From Nitrospira sp. SG-bin1 (lineage in GTDB: Bacteria; Nitrospirota; Nitrospiria; Nitrospirales; Nitrospiraceae): a stretch of 64,000 nt of DNA. How positions within the stretch are numbered: position 1 is the first letter of the stretch; each line of letters starts with the position of its first letter. The DNA lies in contig LVWS01000007.1 in assembly GCA_002083365.1 (NCBI GenBank), positions 62,001 to 126,000 of the forward strand, given 5' to 3'. This document shows positions 61,060 to 64,000 of this stretch, in pieces. The notes beneath the pieces were generated by a model that saw only the letters and a program-made list of their open reading frames with translations, was not told the DNA's origin and searched no databases. A program made the position numbers and the translations under genes.

Positions 61060-61578
61060 TCATGCCGCCCGTCGATGGCCGCTTGCTCCTTTTTGTTTCA
61101 TCATCCGTTCTTTGATTTTCATCGCTTCTTGTCCGATCTCCTCCCAGTCGATCTCGGCTTGTTCCGCTTGTGGAAACATTTCGGTCTCTTCCTCTTCGAT
61201 GTGGTGCTTCACGAGCTCGCTCAAAACTTTGAACTTCGCCCGATAACCGTCGGCCGATCCCTTCATCTTCCGCAGTTCTTTGCTCAGCAACGTGACGACG
61301 TGATGTTCTTCATTCGCTTCGTCCACGGTCTCTTCTTCCTCGATCGCCTCGCGAATAGCCGGATACACGAGGGTCTCCTCGATTTTGGTGTGGATTTCCA
61401 ACTCCTTCAGCGCTTCTTCAACGATTCCTTGCCTGGATCGGCCGTCCGCATTCTCGAATTGCTCGAAAAGCTCTTGGACTTTCTGATGGTCTTCTTTCAG
61501 CATCTCCAGAACATTGACGGATTCCTGTTCGGACATTTCTTCTTCGTCTTGTTCGATTTCCTTTTGCTTCCGTGCCAT
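61060..61578 (-). CDS. Hemerythrin-HHE-domain protein
   Basis: The product has 172 residues. The HHE layout is NVLEMLKEDHQKVQELFEQFE, ELEIHTKIEETLVYPAIREAI, EANEEHHVVTLLSKEL and LSELVKHHIEEEETEMFPQAEQA, giving the His and Glu ligands for a di-iron centre in a four-helix bundle. Both ends are highly charged. It may bind oxygen or iron, or act as an iron-stress protein in the cytoplasm. It lies 48 bases downstream of the ferritin-like gene, so iron handling may link the two. Confidence 0.9.
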   Translation of the reverse strand: MARKQKEIEQDEEEMSEQESVNVLEMLKEDHQKVQELFEQFENADGRSRQGIVEEALKELEIHTKIEETLVYPAIREAIEEEETVDEANEEHHVVTLLSKELRKMKGSADGYRAKFKVLSELVKHHIEEEETEMFPQAEQAEIDWEEIGQEAMKIKERMMKQKGASGHRRAA

Positions 61579-61625
61579 GCAACCCTCCTGTGGTGAATGA
61601 ATACCGATGTACGGGGCTCAGTCAT

Positions 61626-62213
61626 CTACTGCTTCGTCGGCACCTCGTCCTGAAAATACAGCTTACGGGTCCCCTCGTTGGCATCAGGTTGGACGGCAAA
61701 CAGAAGGTCCGCCAATTCGTCGGCATGCTCCTCCTCTTTGGCCAGAATTTCCTCCAGCAACACCCGCGAGGTCGGGTCACCCTGTCCGAAATACCGAATC
61801 ATTTCCCGATACGTTTCGATCGCGATGCGCTCGGCCACCAGATCTTCACGGATCATATCCACGAGAGAGGTTCCTTCCCGGTACTCGCTATGGCTGTGCT
61901 CTGCAATCGCGTTCGGATGCAATTCCGGTTTCCCCCCCAACTGCTTGATGCGTTCCGCAAGGCGATCGGCATGGCCCTGTTCTTCCTGGGCATGCTCAAG
62001 AAATTCTGTCGCCACGGCGGCCGAATGGATGCCCGTCGCCATGAAATAGTGAAAGCGGTAACGAAGCACGCACATGTACTCCGTGGCCAATGCGTCATTG
62101 AGGATGCGTACGGCTTGGTTACGATCGAGCGAATAATCGTGAGTAAACGGGCCCTCTTCGATATGCTGGCGAGCCCGTCTTCGGATTTCTTCGATATTTG
62201 CCACAAAATCCAT
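61626..62213 (-). CDS. Ferritin-like (bacterioferritin/DPS-type) di-iron protein
   Basis: The product has 195 residues. The start at 62213 follows GAGAGGGGG; the frame is open further upstream but with poor codon use. Helix signatures are LNDALATEYMCVLRYRFHYFM, ATEFLEHAQEEQGHADRLAERIKQLGG, REDLVAERIAIETYREMIRYFG and LLEEILAKEEEHADELADLL. They supply two ExxH and two Glu ligand sets for a di-iron site, as in bacterioferritin. It would store iron or detoxify peroxide. It probably forms an operon with the hemerythrin gene. A long (256-base) upstream gap holds its promoter. Confidence 0.9.
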   Translation of the reverse strand: MDFVANIEEIRRRARQHIEEGPFTHDYSLDRNQAVRILNDALATEYMCVLRYRFHYFMATGIHSAAVATEFLEHAQEEQGHADRLAERIKQLGGKPELHPNAIAEHSHSEYREGTSLVDMIREDLVAERIAIETYREMIRYFGQGDPTSRVLLEEILAKEEEHADELADLLFAVQPDANEGTRKLYFQDEVPTKQ

Positions 62214-62469
62214 ATCCGTCCCCCTCTCCATATCCCGGCGGTCTATCTCCGGCCGACTTAGCCACTGTGTGGATTGCACAAACTTTGCCCTGCCCATCCT
62301 CAGCGCCGGTGGCATCTGTACCCTTGAAAACATAACGGCATGTCCCCATAAAGCGTTTCTCACATAAGCCGAACACGACGCGACACGACCGTCGTCGCGG
62401 ACAATCTGTCTGATGAAGGACAACTTGTATGAAGAAACCGATGGCTCCACCGGTTGTTCGATGACCGCG

Positions 62470-64000
62470 TCACACCACTTCACGGATCTTGTTCTCGATG
62501 ACCGTCTTCACGATTTCCAAGCGATCTTTTTGGCCTCGAGCCATGGCCTTGGTGAACTGCCAGGCCTGGTCGGTCGTGAGTTTGCCGGGCAACGGCGGTT
62601 CATAAGGATCGACGACCGCTTCGATCACGACGGGACCCGGCTGCGCAAACGCGTCTCGTAGGGTCTCCCTCACGCGAGCCGGATCACTCACGGAATAGCC
62701 GACTGCCCCGCATGCGCGAGCGAACCCCACGAAATCGATGGCCTGCAGATCGACGCCATATTGCGGATTTCCCTCGAAGGCGATTTGTTCCCACTTGATC
62801 ATTCCGAGGGAGTTGTTCTTGATCACGACGATTTTGATCGGCAGACGGTATTTGACCGCGGTCGCTAGGTCCCCCATCAACATGGTGAACCCGCCGTCCC
62901 CGGCAAAACAGACCACTTGCCGGCCGGGGAAGGCGACCGACGCGCCGATGCTGTACGGCAGTCCGTTCGCCATCGTCGCCAAGGTTCCCGATACGGAAAA
63001 CTGCATGGAACCGCGCATGCGGATGTGCCGCGCCGCCCACGTGGTCACTGTTCCGGTATCGCAACAGATGATCGCATCCTCGGCGAGCACGTCGTTGAGC
63101 GCATGGGCGATGACCTGTGGCTTCATGGGGATGTCGTCGCGCGTACCCCGTTCTTCCATGAGCCTATCCCACCGGGTCTTCCGCTCTTGCGCCCGTTCGA
63201 GGAACCGCCGGTCTGATTTCGGATCGACCAAGGGCAACAGGGCACGCAACACGTCCCAGCATTGTCCGACGAGTCCGACATCGACCGGATACCGCAATCC
63301 GATCCGGGCCGCATCCAGATCGATCTGGATGGCCTTGGCCTGGCCCGGCTTCGGATAGAATTCGAGGTAGGGAAAGCTGCTCCCCGCGATGATCAACGTG
63401 TCGCACTCCTCCATCACGTCTTGCGACGGAGCCGTGCCCAATAACCCGATCCCCCCGGTCGTGTAGGGATGATCGTCCGGCACCACCGCTTTCCCGAGCA
63501 GCGGCTTCACGATCGGCGCGCCGAGCTTTTCGGCCAACATGACGATTTCATCACGCGCCGACAGACAACCCCGCCCCGCCAAAATGGCGACTTTGGTTCC
63601 TTGGTTGAGTAACGCGGCCGCGCGCTCCAGCTGCGCCTTTCCGGGGAGCGGCAACGCTTCGCTGATCCGATCACCGCTGTGCTCGGCGACATTCGCCTTG
63701 GATCGCATTCCTTCGGCGGGCCAATCCTGGATGTCCTTGGGAATCGTGATGTGAGAGACAGTGCGTTTGGAGATTGCGGTTTTGACGGCGAGATCCACCG
63801 CATTACACACATGAGCGGGACCCATGACGCGCCCGCTGAAGGCCGCCACATCGCTGAACACGCGGTCGAGATCGATGTCCTGCTGATAATGAGTGCCGAT
63901 CAAATCGTGGTACGTATGTCCGGTGATGGCCAATACCGGCTGCCCGTCGAATTTGGCGTCGTAGAGGCCGTTCAGAAGATGGATTCCGCCCGGACCGGAC
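62470..64000 (-). CDS. ThDP-dependent pyruvate-oxidase-like enzyme, 5' end beyond the window
   Basis: The frame is open from base 64000 to a stop at 62470 (about 509 residues), and the N-terminal part is missing. The visible start SGPGGIHLLNGLYDAKFDGQPVL belongs to the PYR-domain end of PoxB/acetolactate-synthase-type enzymes. A central domain follows (GTKVAILAGRGCLSARDEI, AIQIDLDAARIGLRYPVD). The PP domain has a GDGGFTMLMGDLATAVKYRLPIKIVVIKNNSLG stretch, the ThDP/Mg2+ motif. The C-terminal VIEAVVDPYEPPLPGKLTTDQAWQFTKAMARGQKDR matches pyruvate dehydrogenase (quinone). It could decarboxylate pyruvate to acetate, feeding the quinone pool. The missing 5' part prevents a firm enzyme call. Confidence 0.85.
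   Translation of the reverse strand, partial: SGPGGIHLLNGLYDAKFDGQPVLAITGHTYHDLIGTHYQQDIDLDRVFSDVAAFSGRVMGPAHVCNAVDLAVKTAISKRTVSHITIPKDIQDWPAEGMRSKANVAEHSGDRISEALPLPGKAQLERAAALLNQGTKVAILAGRGCLSARDEIVMLAEKLGAPIVKPLLGKAVVPDDHPYTTGGIGLLGTAPSQDVMEECDTLIIAGSSFPYLEFYPKPGQAKAIQIDLDAARIGLRYPVDVGLVGQCWDVLRALLPLVDPKSDRRFLERAQERKTRWDRLMEERGTRDDIPMKPQVIAHALNDVLAEDAIICCDTGTVTTWAARHIRMRGSMQFSVSGTLATMANGLPYSIGASVAFPGRQVVCFAGDGGFTMLMGDLATAVKYRLPIKIVVIKNNSLGMIKWEQIAFEGNPQYGVDLQAIDFVGFARACGAVGYSVSDPARVRETLRDAFAQPGPVVIEAVVDPYEPPLPGKLTTDQAWQFTKAMARGQKDRLEIVKTVIENKIREVV

Overview
The window looks like about 64 kb of chromosome from a Nitrospirota bacterium, most likely the genus Nitrospira. This is inferred from recalled protein-family resemblances, a GC-rich base composition with strong GGAGG-type ribosome sites, and a respiratory operon that combines alternative-complex-III-like proteins with cytochrome-bd-like proteins. 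No rRNA, tRNA, CRISPR array, transposase or integrase was found. No nitrite oxidoreductase or ammonia monooxygenase gene lies here, so the lineage call is not proven. All identifications come from reading motifs and recalled family patterns, not from database searches.

Layout. 1-2.6 kb: the 5' end of trxC (cut by the left edge), a DUF2892 membrane protein, a small hydrophilic protein, a cation-channel-like protein with an unusual selectivity filter and a small lipoprotein. 3.0-5.9 kb: a large molybdopterin oxidoreductase whose fourth N-terminal iron-sulfur cysteine is replaced. 6.0-10.3 kb: a cupin, a truncated VKOR-like N-terminus, a frameshifted alpha/beta-hydrolase remnant, a baeRF-family protein and a class II photolyase. 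10.3-16.6 kb: a CNNM-type CBS protein, a lipoprotein, glycogen debranching enzyme GlgX, a DksA/TraR-type zinc-finger protein and a Gfo/Idh/MocA oxidoreductase. 17.2-22.9 kb: a complete three-gene heavy-metal RND efflux operon. 22.9-24.3 kb: NhaA.

24.6-33.3 kb (minus strand) is the centrepiece. Seven genes run in the order pentaheme cytochrome (ActA-like), Tat-exported MopB-like protein and separate iron-sulfur protein (a split ActB), NrfD-like quinol-site protein (ActC), a fused DUF3341-cytochrome c protein (ActD-ActE), and two cytochrome-bd-like membrane proteins in place of ActF. Together they suggest a membrane complex that oxidises quinol and passes electrons to cytochrome c or directly to an oxidase-like partner.

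33.5-63 kb is mostly a stress-tolerance region on the minus strand: two short-chain dehydrogenases, three SRPBCC proteins, DUF3015, a zinc alcohol/formaldehyde dehydrogenase, PDZ, DUF2945, DUF2254, a secreted crystallin-like protein, a Tat-exported amylo-alpha-1,6-glucosidase, an AI-2E-type permease followed by a 57-residue zinc-ribbon gene, a PGG-repeat secreted protein, DUF2630, two DUF4142 proteins, an HSL-type esterase, an exported large catalase, tandem universal-stress domains, a DsbA-like protein, DUF2231, DUF4383, a hemerythrin-like protein and a ferritin-like protein. The right edge cuts a pyruvate-oxidase-like ThDP enzyme. Several families occur more than once, which suggests local accretion and duplication of osmotic/oxidative-stress genes. 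The esterase and katE share a promoter-like element, hinting at common control.
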